Positions 12,801 through 22,376 of a stretch of DNA of 64,000 nucleotides are shown piece by piece. Numbering within the stretch: position 1 is the first letter of the stretch; every line of letters begins with the position of its first letter. Source of the DNA: Anthonomus grandis grandis (Eukaryota; Arthropoda; Insecta; Coleoptera; Curculionidae). Under the pieces are notes generated by a model. It was not told where the DNA came from. It did no database searches and saw nothing but the letters and a program-made list of their open reading frames with translations. Both the position numbers and the translations under genes were made by a program. The stretch is from NCBI RefSeq assembly GCF_022605725.1, contig NC_065551.1, positions 26,102,001 through 26,166,000 of the forward strand, given 5' to 3'.

Positions 12801-15800
12801 GCAGAATCCGAATCTGACCCAGAGTCAGACGAAAGAGTACTGGCTGATGAATCAGTCTCTGAATCACTAGAACCTGAATATTCCTCTCTCCATTCTGGTT
12901 CTTTAATATGTTTACTTAAGTTACTTTCTTTTTTTTCTGGTGTATCCTTATGGCCTTCATCTTGAGAGTCACTCTAAAAAATATAAGGACTATTAAACAT
13001 TTTCAAAAATAATTTTTAAATGAGATTAATAACTACTTCTATGGATCTAAACCATATTCCTAGTCTAGATTTATAATGGAAATCATATAGGTTATATAAC
13101 TCAATGTTTTACATAAAACATATGCTCACAGTCAACTCTTTAAGTAAGTATAATTATGGAGAAAAGCTTGTAATCAAAACTGTGTTGATAATTATTATAT
13201 TTGATTGAGTTTTACTTTTAAAGTATAATTTATCATCTTGCTATGAGATTTCTATTATTAGGTACCTTCCTTTTCAGATACAGTGTTATATTTTAAGTAA
13301 GGTGAAATTTGTTTATAATTTTAAAAGGTGAACTGATAAGTGAACAGATTATTTTGCAATTCTTGTGTCATTATTTAAATAGAATTCTTGTATGAGAACA
13401 TTTGACAGAGGTAAACCAAGTATTGGATGTGCACAGAAGAATAATGAGTCATATACAGTGAAATCTCCCATTAGCGGACATTGACGGTACCAAGTTTATT
13501 GTCCGCTAATAGGAAAACCCAAATATGTAAATGTATGTACATAATTTTTATTAACTAACATGTATTGATGAAAATTACAAGTATAAACAATCATAGGTAC
13601 ATTGCTACCTTAAATACCAGAAAAAGAAAACTGAAATTTAAAATCCTTAAAAATTTGTTGCAAATTTTAGATCTTATACCTTAAAAAAGTCGGATATTTT
13701 TGCCTGCTTCTTCTTTTTCATTTTTTCCTGAAAAAGGCAGGTTTGAAAATGCAATTCGATATTTTTAAGGTGTTCAAAAGCAACAAAATAGTTTTTTGTA
13801 AATTTTTTTTAGATCATCAACACATTTTAATGCATCGGCATAAGAATTCACAGTACTCAAAGCTTCTTCCCTTTCTTCCTTTTCTTCACTATCACTTTCC
13901 TGCAAAATTGTATTTTGTACCTCATCAGCAATGGTCTCTAGACCTCCTTCAAATGTTTCCTCCGTATGAAGTTCTTGGTCCAATATAATAAAGTCATTAT
14001 CTAATGCCTTAGAAATTTGGCCAACTTCCTGACAGTTTTTCCAGAATTCCGCTAAAGTTGCCAAAGGTAAGTCATCTTCTGGATCGTAGTCTTCTGCTCG
14101 AGTATCTCCTTGAGGTGATTTTTGGAAACCAGCTTTGACAAAACAATTTTGTATAGTGCGTGGGGTAACCTTATTCCAGGTGTTCTTAATAAAATATAAT
14201 GCCTCCAAAATGTTAATCGATTTTGATAAATCTGAAGCAGACGATACATCATCCATTTTTGATAGGATGTGCTTTAAAATCTGGCTTCTATAAAATAATT
14301 TAAAATTTTGTATTATACCTTGGTCCATGGGCTGACATACAGAAGTTGTGTTGGGAGGTACAAAAAGCATTTTAATATTTTTAAGGTTAAGTTCTCTTGG
14401 GTGTGAACCAGCATTATCAAGAAAAAGTAAAATTTCTCATTTTTGACAACCCATTCTTTTATTGATATCCAAAATCCAGTCTGTCATGATAATTCTTATC
14501 ATCCAAGCTTTTTTATTTGATGTCCATGTAGCCGGCAAACTCTTAAGTGGTAAATTTTTTAAGGCTCGTGGGCGCGCAGCTTTTCCAATAACCAAAAGCT
14601 TTTCTTTGTCATCAGCCATATTGGCGCAAAATAGTATTGTTAATCGTTCTTTTGACATTTTGCCCCCTGTGCACTTTTCACCTTTATACATTAAAGTTTT
14701 ATCTGGCAAAGCTCTAAAAAATAAACCACTCTCATCTGCGTTATAGATGTCGTCTGGGCTATATCCTAGCAACATTCCTGGTAGCCTCTCTAAGAACTGA
14801 TTCACATCTTCTTGGTTTACATCTGCCAACTTTCCTGAGATGCACTTAAAGCTTATATTATGCCTTCTTCTCCACTTATTCAGCCAACCATCAGATGCGC
14901 TAAAATTGCGATGCCACAATTCAATTGCTAAAATCCTACACCCATACCTTTCTCCCAGTTTACGGACATTTAAAAAATGTATTCGTTAACAAGATTTTAT
15001 TTTATTTAGATTAAAGACATTTAAAAAATTTATTCATTTTGAGAAATTTTGTCCTTGTCCGTCCGACAAAGCGTCCGCTAATGAAAATTTATTTTATAGG
15101 AAATTGTTCTTTAAAATCTCGTGACAAAAAATACTGTCCATTAATAGGACATGTCCAGTATTGAGAGCTGTCCGCTAAGAGGAATTTCACTGTATATTTT
15201 AAATCTTCATCTGCTGACTGTTCCATCTTCCCAGTCTTTATCTACAACTTTATAAGTGTCATATAATGTCTAATCTTAAGATATTTTTGTAATCAGCTAT
15301 TCCATTCTCCATGTTTTTGGGCAGACCAATTTCCGTTTATCAATTTTTTTCATTTTGAAACTATTTCTATTGATACATTTCATGACACTCACAATGACAT
15401 TCTATTCCTGTGTTGTTCTTTTTTTAGTCTTTGCCACTAGGTATCCAATGCTTATACCATTGATTCACTGTACATAGCATCAATTTTCCATTCATGAACC
15501 ATCTTGTCTACTGTGGAAACTTCAGAGGATGCTAGGTTTTATTGAGGTTATAGGAGAGGACTGATTACTAGTTTGCAGTCAATGGTAAGTAAAAGTTTCT
15601 CATCATTCTAGGCTGCTTTGGGATGTGCACATTGACTCAGTGGTGTGTGGACGAAAGAGCAATTTATATCTGTTGTTGAACTTGAAAAAATGTGTCTCTC
15701 AGAGCACACTAACAGCGGCATATTTTCATCTGGTCCAGTGACAGGGTAGTCTCTGGACTAGGCTACAGAGAAGACTGTGTGAATGCATTTGTGAATTTGC

Positions 15801-17049
15801 AGTTATTAACTGCACCAAGAATGTATGTTTAAACAACCTTATGCATGTGAAAAAGAGCATGAATGGTTATGTATTTCTAGAGAATCTTCATCAATGACAC
15901 CACACAAAGAAAAAAACCTATTACCAAACTACTAACCTCAAAAGGTCTCAGGATGGTCAAAGATTTTATTGGCAGAAATTTTGTAGTGCTCTCCCTATTG
16001 ATGTGAAAGAGCGGCCAGTCATTTTAAAAAATATATCGTAAAAGTACCAACAAAAAGTCCATTATATAAATTTTTAGATTTTTTATACTTAAATTTGGAG
16101 GGACTTTCATTGTAAATAATTGTTTTGCCGAAGCTGATACTTTCTTTGTATATTTATTTTATACTTCACCTGTATACACACAATTAAGTATTGACATTAA
16201 TAAAGCTATTGACTATCCCCAGATCAAGTGGCTGAATTTCACACATTTTACAATAGGTCATTTTTATATTTTTCTACTTCTAGATGTATTTTCATTATTT
16301 AGTTCTAAGCTATAACCAATTACTTTTATACCTGCAATAAAATTCCAATAGAGATATTCTTTGTAATAAAATAAAAAGTACTAGCAAGTAGTACTTAAAA
16401 TTTCATTTAAACAAAAAATTCTCTTTGATTAGCAAAATGTAATTAATAATGTGCTTTGTACTGAGAAAATAAAAAAAAACATGTTAGAAATAAGTAAAGT
16501 GTATTTAGGACTCCTAAAGATGTTTATATTCACCATGCTCATGGGAGAGATAACTTTAGCTTAGGTTTGTTATGAGTGGGGCACCTTGTGTCCCTCCACT
16601 GCAAGATATAACTTGGTGACACTAAGAACATGGTGCGATATCACTATGTTAAATTATTTGTATGCTTCAAAGACAAAAAAAACTTGGAATAGTACCTATA
16701 TTATATCTTATTGAAGTATTTAAATAAATACACAATATACAATTTTAAATAAAATTATTACCTCACTATCGCTATCACTATCTCCATCATATACCAAGAG
16801 GTTCCGCAAAGAGTCACTTTGCTGCTTTACTTCGACTTTAGAGGGTGTAACTGGAGGCTGTGTAACAGTTTGGGGCTCCTCACCAGATATATTCAATTTC
16901 GTTACCTCTTCTCTAACTTCGTCCATCAACATTTCCGGAGATTTTGTATCAGTATCTCTTTGCACGTCTTGTGCCCCTTGGCCTTGATCGCCCCCCACAT
17001 CAATTTCCTTATTTGTTTTGTCGATATCTACGCTATTGATTGATGACAT
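3745..17049 (-). CDS. NAF1: H/ACA ribonucleoprotein assembly factor NAF1, seven exons
   Basis: NAF1 is a nuclear factor that binds dyskerin (the H/ACA pseudouridine synthase) during assembly of H/ACA snoRNPs and telomerase RNP and is later replaced by GAR1. Join, minus strand: 17049-16762, 12973-12768, 12297-12119, 12063-11811, 11194-10949, 8808-8500, 3859-3745. This gives 531 residues; introns use GT-AG. Residues 1-165 are acidic and Ser/Asp-rich (YDGDSDSDSE; SDSGSDSDSASVISDSDD). Residues 195-330 are the Gar1/Naf1 beta-barrel core: PPIPDLSNLN, IGNIVTIETIRG, IGPVSEPMYCVRFN, then KGSDASWLNDQE and FSDDE, all family signatures. A basic stretch follows (KPTKTHSKRK), then a Pro-rich region and a short RG-containing tail (RGYGRARGQ). 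Length is close to human NAF1 (about 490). The ATG at 17047-17049 precedes the whole acidic region. Introns carry several transposons. I infer the identity from memory of the family; the motif match is strong. Confidence 0.93.
4120..4260. repeat. Two ACAGGGTG-type transposon-end sequences
   Basis: CATACAGGGTGCGTCAACAA (about 4125) and TATACAGGGTGGGTCACAAA (about 4233) lie about 105 bp apart. Ends of this form (ACAGGGTG plus a gene-less AT-rich body) are common in insect mariner-like elements and MITEs. No coding sequence is attached. Confidence 0.5.
4799..4823. repeat. Palindromic TAACGTAC site in Tigger 5' subterminal region
   Basis: TAACGTAC, four bases, GTACGTTA forms an inverted repeat. 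Related single copies (ATTACGTAC near 4667, ATAACGTACTAAC near 4720, ATAACGTTC near 4753) precede it. This would suit transposase binding, by analogy with repeated subterminal sites in related elements. Confidence 0.6.
5048..6322 (+). pseudogene. Tigger/pogo transposase, inactive
   Basis: Homologous to pogo/Tigger/CENP-B transposases. In order: an N-terminal helix-turn-helix (KEKIDINKSIESG, VSTIWSNREKI), a second CENP-B-type DNA-binding domain (PVRPDVDQALIRWF, ADWLERFK-like YSTDWLERFKVRHNI), then a DDE core with first Asp in IFNGDETGLFYK and second in LLLVDNCAAHP; third Asp in DQGIIK. Four lesions are visible. The expected ATG at 5048 reads ATA (then TDKHRAINLKEK). A TAG at 5819-5821 interrupts an otherwise open frame. 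The PPNTTSVxQPM segment between the second and third Asp is missing in frame, so only 16 residues separate them instead of 30 as in the other copy here. The element also lacks a right terminal repeat. The frame is otherwise open to 6322. Confidence 0.9.
6441..7034. other. AT-rich remainder of NAF1 intron 6
   Basis: No element or ORF recognised between the Tigger tail and the LINE fragment. Confidence 0.6.
7052..8166 (+). pseudogene. LINE reverse transcriptase, frameshifted
   Basis: Three reading frames are needed to follow the protein: 7052-7399, about 7378-7535, and 7561-8166, with a TGA near 7533. Motifs are those of non-LTR reverse transcriptases (FSKAFD, GVPQGS, YADD) plus the long C-terminal region with EYATVAWNP shared by Jockey/CR1-like elements. 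It cannot make an active enzyme. Confidence 0.9.
8417..8440 (+). repeat. (AAAT)n simple repeat, LINE 3' tail
   Basis: Six uninterrupted AAAT units directly after the LINE 3'UTR. Tetranucleotide tails of this kind mark the 3' end of many insect LINEs. Confidence 0.9.
8500..8808 (-). CDS. NAF1: NAF1 coding exon 6 (proline-rich)
   Basis: Acceptor AATATTTCTTAG; reads TNHHRSDFQEPVPPAPFSL, then PPTWIPPEFNPTVPPPML, HPTPYGWPVAAPAA, and PMPLQNLSYFRRNLYAN. Pro/Ala-rich C-terminal regions are usual in NAF1. Donor CAATT|GTAAGTATT leaves phase 2, matched by exon 7. An opposite-strand frame here (8583-8828) is only its shadow. Confidence 0.88.
9271..9299. repeat. Perfect 13-bp inverted repeat with 3-nt loop
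   Basis: AAATTATAAGTTC (9271-9283), loop GAG, then the exact reverse complement (9287-9299). It lies within NAF1 intron 5. Confidence 0.9.
9948..10250 (-). pseudogene. 3' coding end of a degraded LINE, antisense fragment
   Basis: The minus strand reads GVSQHSLSYTVPKIFNML, PDELKHKLYKSIKSIV and TAA at 9948-9950. The pattern SLxYxGPKIYNxLPxEIK followed by a short tail is the usual C-terminus of Jockey/CR1-like LINE proteins. Upstream minus-strand reading (VVPGFECVFRLMVEY, IISG) is frameshifted and weak. Confidence 0.55.
10949..11194 (-). CDS. NAF1: NAF1 coding exon 5 (KGSDASW motif and basic linker)
   Basis: Acceptor TATTTTTAG; reads IKGSDASWLNDQEQPIE, then LAEFSDDEMERQARKPTK and a basic HSKRKLDD stretch. 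KGSDASW followed by an FSDDE-type acidic motif is a NAF1 hallmark. Donor AG|GTAAGTTG. Confidence 0.93.
11195..11810 (-). other. NAF1 intron 4
   Basis: AT-rich, with long T and A runs at about 11470, 11569 and 11669. No other feature seen. Confidence 0.75.
11811..12063 (-). CDS. NAF1: NAF1 coding exon 4 (Gar1/Naf1 core)
   Basis: Acceptor TTTTTTTTAG; reads VTIETIRGMPAFDLDSMLF, then KPLGPIDDVIGPVSEPMY, CVRFNNEDEIKKLDVKFG, and TKVYAAPKSEAFTKFVF. This is the most conserved part of the family. Donor GAA|GTAAGT. Confidence 0.95.
12119..12297 (-). CDS. NAF1: NAF1 coding exon 3 (start of the core domain)
   Basis: Acceptor TTTTCCCAG; completes a Lys codon and reads AADCSPLNASTKKG through PPIPDLSNLNISSVEEF to IGGVTSVIGNI, the first strands of the Gar1/Naf1 fold. 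Donor is G|GTAAGAATG in phase 1. Confidence 0.92.
12768..12973 (-). CDS. NAF1: NAF1 coding exon 2 (acidic Ser/Asp stretch)
   Basis: Begins SDSQDEGHKDTPEKKES after acceptor TTTTTTAG and ends SDSDDRI with two bases of the next codon before donor GTAAGTTAG. Strong acidic, serine-rich composition continues the exon 1 tract in phase. Confidence 0.88.
13456..15192 (-). mobile_element. Tigger/pogo transposon with both terminal repeats and TA target duplication
   Basis: The left end CAGTGAAATCTCCCATTAGC and right end ...GCTAAGAGGAATTTCACTG are inverted copies. TA dinucleotides flank at 13454-13455 and 15193-15194. Subterminal GTCCGCTAAT-type motifs recur near 13474, 13501, 15071, 15136 and 15170. 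Total 1737 bp. Transposase runs on the minus strand, the same strand as the host NAF1 intron. It is not the same subfamily as the 4.65-kb copy: terminal and subterminal sequences differ. Confidence 0.92.
13774..14919 (-). pseudogene. Tigger/pogo transposase, N-terminally deleted, one stop
   Basis: The minus frame is open from about 14940 to 13774 apart from one TGA at 14439-14437 (TGCCAA-type context MGCQK, stop, EILLFLDNAG), plausibly CGA to TGA. It carries the second half of the CENP-B DNA-binding domain (NFSASDGWLNKWRRRHNIS), first Asp in IYNADESGLFFR, second in FLDNAGSHPRE, third in QPMDQGII with 30 residues between the last two (DD30D), then an acidic C-terminus (ESDSEEKEEREE). Only about 250 bp separate the frame from the right terminus, so the N-terminal helix-turn-helix and half of the second are deleted. 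It cannot be a full transposase. Confidence 0.9.
16762..17049 (-). CDS. NAF1: NAF1 coding exon 1
   Basis: Residues 1-96, from the ATG at 17047-17049 to a phase-0 junction after SDSDSE. The donor is GAG|GTAATA at 16761. The exon is acidic with PxTPSK-type low complexity and ends in the LLVYDGDSDSDSE stretch typical of NAF1 N-termini. Confidence 0.9.
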
Positions 17050-17260
17050 GCCTGGATCTTTAATTAATTTATTTTTTAATACTTTAATCTCGTTGACTCT
17101 TTTCGACTACACGGTATACGGTGGAAAAATCGAAGCAAAACCGGCCCCGGAATAGAAAAAACGGACCAAGAAACGTGCAAATCATAAACCGGCCATTTTG
17201 ATACAAAAAAAAAGAAACATCTCTTCTTCTTCTTTGTTTCGCTTGTCAATTACGTCAAAT
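17050..17260 (-). promoter_or_regulatory. NAF1 5'UTR and promoter region (approximate)
   Basis: Directly upstream of the NAF1 ATG, with locally raised GC/CpG (CCGGCCCCGG near 17140, AACCGGCCATTTTG near 17176). The AAAATGGCCGG on the minus strand resembles a YY1-type housekeeping promoter motif. No TATA box is obvious. The transcription start is not determined. Confidence 0.45.
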
Positions 17261-20200
17261 TAGGGCAAGTGGGAATTATGCTTTGGAAATAACGCGTTTT
17301 CGCCTTGTTACACTAAGCTAGTGCATTATTAAAAAATAAGGAGTGTTATATGTATACAGAGTGGATGAAATTATTAAACATGCCAATGATATCAGCTGTA
17401 TTGGCCGGTCTAGCACTAGCAGACTGCAAAGTTCGTATGACTAACCAGGCTGACAGTATACTGTATTGTAATATTATTAAATAAATTGGATTTAAAATAT
17501 ATACAGGTTGGGGAATCGATTATTACGCATAAAGAGGTGCTTAAAGGTGAAATAGGGCATCACGCTCACATGCTACAAATGGTGTTTTAGTTCGACAACG
17601 ATGACGCAATCAAATTTTGCAAAATATACCTGAGACTTTTCTATATTCTTCGGATGCAGAATTTACGTACAGTATACGTACGTAAGCGACATAGAACCGT
17701 AATCTCAAAATGTTTGTTATGCTGTGTAAATATTTAGACTTGGCACCTTTAACAATTTTCCCTCACAACTCCGTTAAATTTGTCGGCTTACTTACTAAAT
17801 TTTTACTAAATTATTTGGGGATAAATCTGGAGATCTTAAGGGCATATCGTCATTTAATATCACTAGTCTCGCTAATAATTTTTTTTTACCATAATCGCAA
17901 TATGAACAGGACAGCCAGGTTTTCCAGGTTTAAATCAGGGAGGACTTGAAATGGCAGGAATATCTTACCTACCAGTTTTGCAATAACTTAAGGTATTTTT
18001 GGGCGTTTGAAGTACCATCGAGAAAAAATTGCTCTATAATATGTTTGCCCAAAATACCAGACCAAAAATTCAATTTAAGAGGATACTGAGTACGGAATTG
18101 AAAACTTGTGTGCTCTTTTTTCCTGAGAACAATATTAAAGTACTGGAATTATATCGAAGAGTACTTAATAGTTTTGATGTTTTTCATGCAAGTCTTAAGC
18201 AGGCGCTGGACTAGTTTGTACTGAGCTATTTAAATTTAAGGCCTGTATATAGGCACTACACATGAAGTGACATCATCTATATTTTTCTTACTCTATATAT
18301 AATTCTTATACAGAGGTTTTTTCGAACAAGTCGTGATAAGGATCTAATGATGTTGATAATGAATTGTTTTATTGATCTATGAACATATTTATTCTATTAG
18401 TGTTCTGATAATAAAGAGTTGCGTGAGCACCTACATTGAAAATTTCAAACTATTTACTAATTTTTTTATTTAGTAATTATGTTTATCTAAAAAACTATTT
18501 TTAATTATTTAATCTTAGCTATTTTAAGATAATAATAAAATATTCTAGGAACATTCATGGTACAATTTTGATGGAATGTGTCAGATGTCATAGAACTGCT
18601 GATCTATAAGAATTGTATGGTGTAGACTATATTTTACTTACTCTGGTAAAATATTTTGATAATGATTTAAAAGGATTTTGGGAATAGAGTAGGTATATGA
18701 AACTCAACGAATTTTTATAATTCCTATAATATTTAGCATATAAAGTCAACTTCGCCGAAAGCAATTATATTTCAGAAATATTTACATAATATTTCCATGC
18801 ACTTCCGCGTCATCCTTCACCCAGTCAACACGTGGTCATTCTATTCCTTTCCTATCCTTCGGATTCCTTTCCTAAACCCTTTCCTACCCCTTGCCGTTGG
18901 ATATAACGTGCCTTTAAGAAGTAAATTTAGTGAAAGTATCAAGCCCACTTCCGCGTCATCCTGCACCCAGTCGACACGTGGTCGTTCTTTCCTATCCTAA
19001 CCCTTCCTAGACCCTTTCCTGCCCTTGCCCTTTGCCAGTGGTAGCTGAACCTATTCACGCCGGTAGCCAGGCCGGATGATGCCGGATGCATCGTAGGGGA
19101 GGCGTCACCATGCATTTCAGTATTAAAAATTGTGAAAATATCGATTCGGGGAACAGGGTACATACCCGACAGTTTTCCCGAATCTCCAAATCGTGCTGGC
19201 AGATTGCCTCGTAGCAGAAGCCATTAAAACCACAAACCAAACCAAACCAAACCAACATATCCATGGAATTAAATAAACATTCTGAAATATTCATGACATT
19301 TTAGGCAAATTTTAGGAATGGTTTCTTGGTCAACAATTTGAATATTTCGAATTTACTAAATCAGATGTCAAAAAAATTTAAAAAACCAATAATTGCTCAT
19401 AAAACATTAACCTTTGCATAATTCTGTAGCTCTAAATCTAATGATGAAAGTGATAAGCATAAATATAATAAATTTATATTTAGTAATTATATCCAAAAAA
19501 AGTTCATTTTAACGACGCAAATCTTCTTTACTATTGGTTCTCATTATTGGCCACCTCCCGGGCCGAATGTAAACATGTAAGCCTACGTTAAATAATCAAA
19601 AACTGAAATAAAAATTTAGTTTTCTCTAGGCGTGACGCGATCCTATAGCAAAAACCTCCATAGAAATTACGTAAAGATCTTGACTAAATGCCAGGCTCTT
19701 TACGATACCCGTGTTGGAAATAAAACTTAAACAAAAACAATGAAAGCAAATTTTCTATACCGTTTTTCCAGCGAGAAATTTAGTTTTACGCGAACAGCCG
19801 TGAATAATGGTTTTAATTGCTGATTGTCGATTGTTTGGCAGTTTTATTAGTTTTTAGTGAAAAATAAGAATTTTTATGATTTTTACATCCGGGTGTAAAA
19901 AATGGTGGTTACAGCGTATATTCCGTGAAGCTTTTGGGCTTTTATTATTAAATCTGTATAAGAAAATTTTTATCTGATTTTCAACTTTTTTTTAAATATC
20001 AATCATTTTAGAAAATCCTTAGATGTTAATCAATATAAAATTTCATAGTGAGCAATCAATTCTATAGCATATATATCACAGTAACTATTTCCAATTTAAA
20101 CCTGAATCGTTCAGGATAGAACATACTACAACGTTTCTACCAATGTTTTGATGTTTCATGCATAAAAGTTCCTTTGATTTATGTTTATGATTAGCAAATG

Positions 20201-20900
20201 AAAAAAGGAAACTAGTCACAGAAAAAGGGCATATTTCTTAGCTAGTCATTGAATATAACAGGAATATTATATATGTTTTAGTATTTTTGCAAATATTGTT
20301 ATATGGTTTTTCTACGATATTATAGAGGATATGTGTATGAAATTTTTGCAAGAAACTTGCTCAAAAAATTGGCTTAACCAGACCCATTTCGGCTTTTGAG
20401 TATTCTTTCAAAAGATTTTTTACTTTTTTAACAAAGACTTTGAGGTTTTCCAATCTAGTTTTGACTAAACTTTCATTTTTGTTGTAATTCGACTAAACAG
20501 GTTGGTCATATCTTAAAATTGTTGGGAGACGCTATGTTTGTATTATATCCAAATAATAATTTATGTAAATATAATTATCTAATTACCATAAGCCGTAAGT
20601 TATGTTATCTCGAAACGAGATTACTCCAATGTTTGAAGCATCTCTTATCCGCACTACGCATATAAATGATTTTATCAGTAACGAAACGTTTATTGCAAAA
20701 AGCCCAAATATATTAATAATTGTACCCTTATCTTTGATATGAATATTTTCATTTTGTTCAGTGTTGTCCTAGTAAGAATAAAAACACTAATAAAATTTTC
20801 TAAAAATCGCAATAAAACAGTGGAAATCCCGGTCCATTGAAATGAAAAGTATCATTTCTTGGTAGATATTAAAATTTTAATCAATTAGATAAAATAACAT
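17261..20900. other. Intergenic DNA between NAF1 and the multi-promoter gene
   Basis: NAF1 and the plus-strand gene diverge here. Apart from the direct repeat at 18.8-19.04 kb and a GC-moderate patch to about 19.25 kb, I see no gene, element or RNA. Small frames at 17710, 18029, 18797 and 19055 look like chance. Confidence 0.55.
18800..19040. repeat. Direct tandem duplication, unit about 146 bp
   Basis: CACTTCCGCGTCATCC, CACCCAGTC and ACACGTGGTC occur at 18800 and again at 18946, each followed by a pyrimidine-rich CCTTTCC/TTGCC region. The second copy runs on into GGTAGCCAGGCCGGATGATG. Both copies carry the E-box palindrome CACGTG. Confidence 0.8.
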
Positions 20901-21048
20901 ATAATTATGTGAATTAGACAAATTGATAGGATATTGATTGAAAAATAATAAAAGCCAGAATATGATATACTCAAACAATAACAAAAGTTTAAGTAATATT
21001 CAATTAGTGCTGCAATCATAGTGTGTGTTTTGATAATAAAAGTTTAAA

Positions 21049-21091
21049 ATGCAAAGAAAAAAGCCGAGGCCTAGTCCTTTCGTGTTTCAAG
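21049..21091 (+). CDS. Alternative first coding exon 1A of a multi-promoter gene
   Basis: ATG at 21049-21051 opens 14 codons (MQRKKPRPSPFVFQ) and ends G|GTAAGG, leaving one base (G) in phase 1. The same phase and base end exons 1B and 1C, and the shared exon at 47925 begins AC, so all three make a GAC (Asp) junction codon. The peptide is basic and Pro-rich with no signal peptide. The upstream 100 bp are AT-rich; no TATA box is certain. The gene is not recognised. Confidence 0.6.
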
Positions 21092-22273
21092 GTAAGGATA
21101 TTTTATAAACTGTATAATAAAACTAAGAATTTCTATCTTTTTACATATATTTGTAAATTAATATACGAATAAGACATTTAATAATTAGACAGGTACATGG
21201 TTGAATATTTTGGTAAAAAATTAGAACTTCAAAAACTTATGTCTGTATATGTGTTGTAAAAAATTAAAGACATCAATAATTTCTTATTTCTTTTCCCTGA
21301 TCTATATTTGCATAAATAATTAGCATTGTATAAAAAAATTGGAAAAAGATTAAAAGATATTTACAATTTATGTAAAATGTTCGCAAATTATAGAAACTGT
21401 GCTGCTTTTGCATTGAGAGCTATTAATATTTAAATAACTTTAACCACATTTATTTATAGTTTAAACCAAAAATATGTTGTTATTTTAAATTCACTCCATA
21501 TTTTTTCTATCACTAAAATCTAGAAGAAACCTAAATATTTATTAGGAATATTCCATAAATATTTAGGAAAAATATTCCGGATTAATTGACAGTTAAGGTT
21601 TCTTCTGTAATATTCTAAAAATCCTCATGTATTTATTTTTATTATTTATTTTAAATAAATAGAAATAATTCTATAAAACGTTAATCCTCATGTTGTTGAG
21701 AAAAATCAGTATGTTTTAAAATTGCGGCTTTACAAGTATTAGGAAAATAACTTCGATCTTCAAATTTACCCTTTTCAATATCTTAATAAACGTCGAATGT
21801 TTACTAGCCTTTAAAAGTGCAGGTGAAGTAAGTATAGGTAGTAAAATTCGTAATTTAAAAAAACTCGTTTTTCTATTCAATTGAGAAAAACTTCTATATC
21901 ATGATTCAACTTAAAAGATTTATTTAAGTAATAACGATAATCCTTTAATACCCAAATGACTACAGATTCGTCAGCACACCGATTTAACGATAGTGCTAAA
22001 CAATTATACTATACATAGTATTTACTTTAACATTTACATCCTCAGTACCAGTATATCGTCAGTTTTCGGCAGAATTGCGATACGAACGGTCAATATTTTC
22101 TCTTTAATCTAAAATTTTTTTTTACGTATTAATTGTATAGTAATAGCTTAGAAATTAAGTGGACCAGACCGATTTCCGTCAATAAAATAACATTAAATAT
22201 TTTTTTATCTGTTATCGCAAAGTGAAGTGTTAAAAGGTTAAGACATAAAGTTAATTGTTTGTTAGTTATATAT

Positions 22274-22376
22274 ATGGCTATGAATAATAATAATTTAAAT
22301 AGTCATTCTGGGAGACCACCTTTGATGGTGAAAAGACCATCGAGGCTATTACGATTGGATATTTTTAATGCCACAG
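22274..22376 (+). CDS. Alternative first coding exon 1B of a multi-promoter gene
   Basis: ATG at 22274-22276 opens 34 codons: MAMNNNNLNSHSGRPP, then LMVKRPSRLLRLDIFNAT, then G|GTAATT. Phase 1 with final G, as in 1A and 1C. It is longer and has an Asn run followed by a basic-amphipathic stretch (VKRPSRLLRLDIF). A second in-frame ATG (third codon) and a third (codon 18) exist. Upstream, TCAGTA near 22044 could be an initiator, but this is weak. Confidence 0.6.

Larger units (their letters stand above)
12974..16761 (-). other. NAF1 intron 1, hosting a Tigger element
   Basis: Bounded by GTAATA at 16761 and TTTTTTAG at 12974. The Tigger transposon occupies 13456-15192 in the same orientation as NAF1. 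The rest (12974-13453 and 15195-16761) is AT-rich and I see no exon or recognisable element in it. Confidence 0.8.

Noticed and set aside
20370..22165. Shared word ACCAGACC(C/G)ATTTC at 20378 and 22154
   Set aside because: Only about 14 bp long and not present near exon 1C; too short to argue for a common promoter element.
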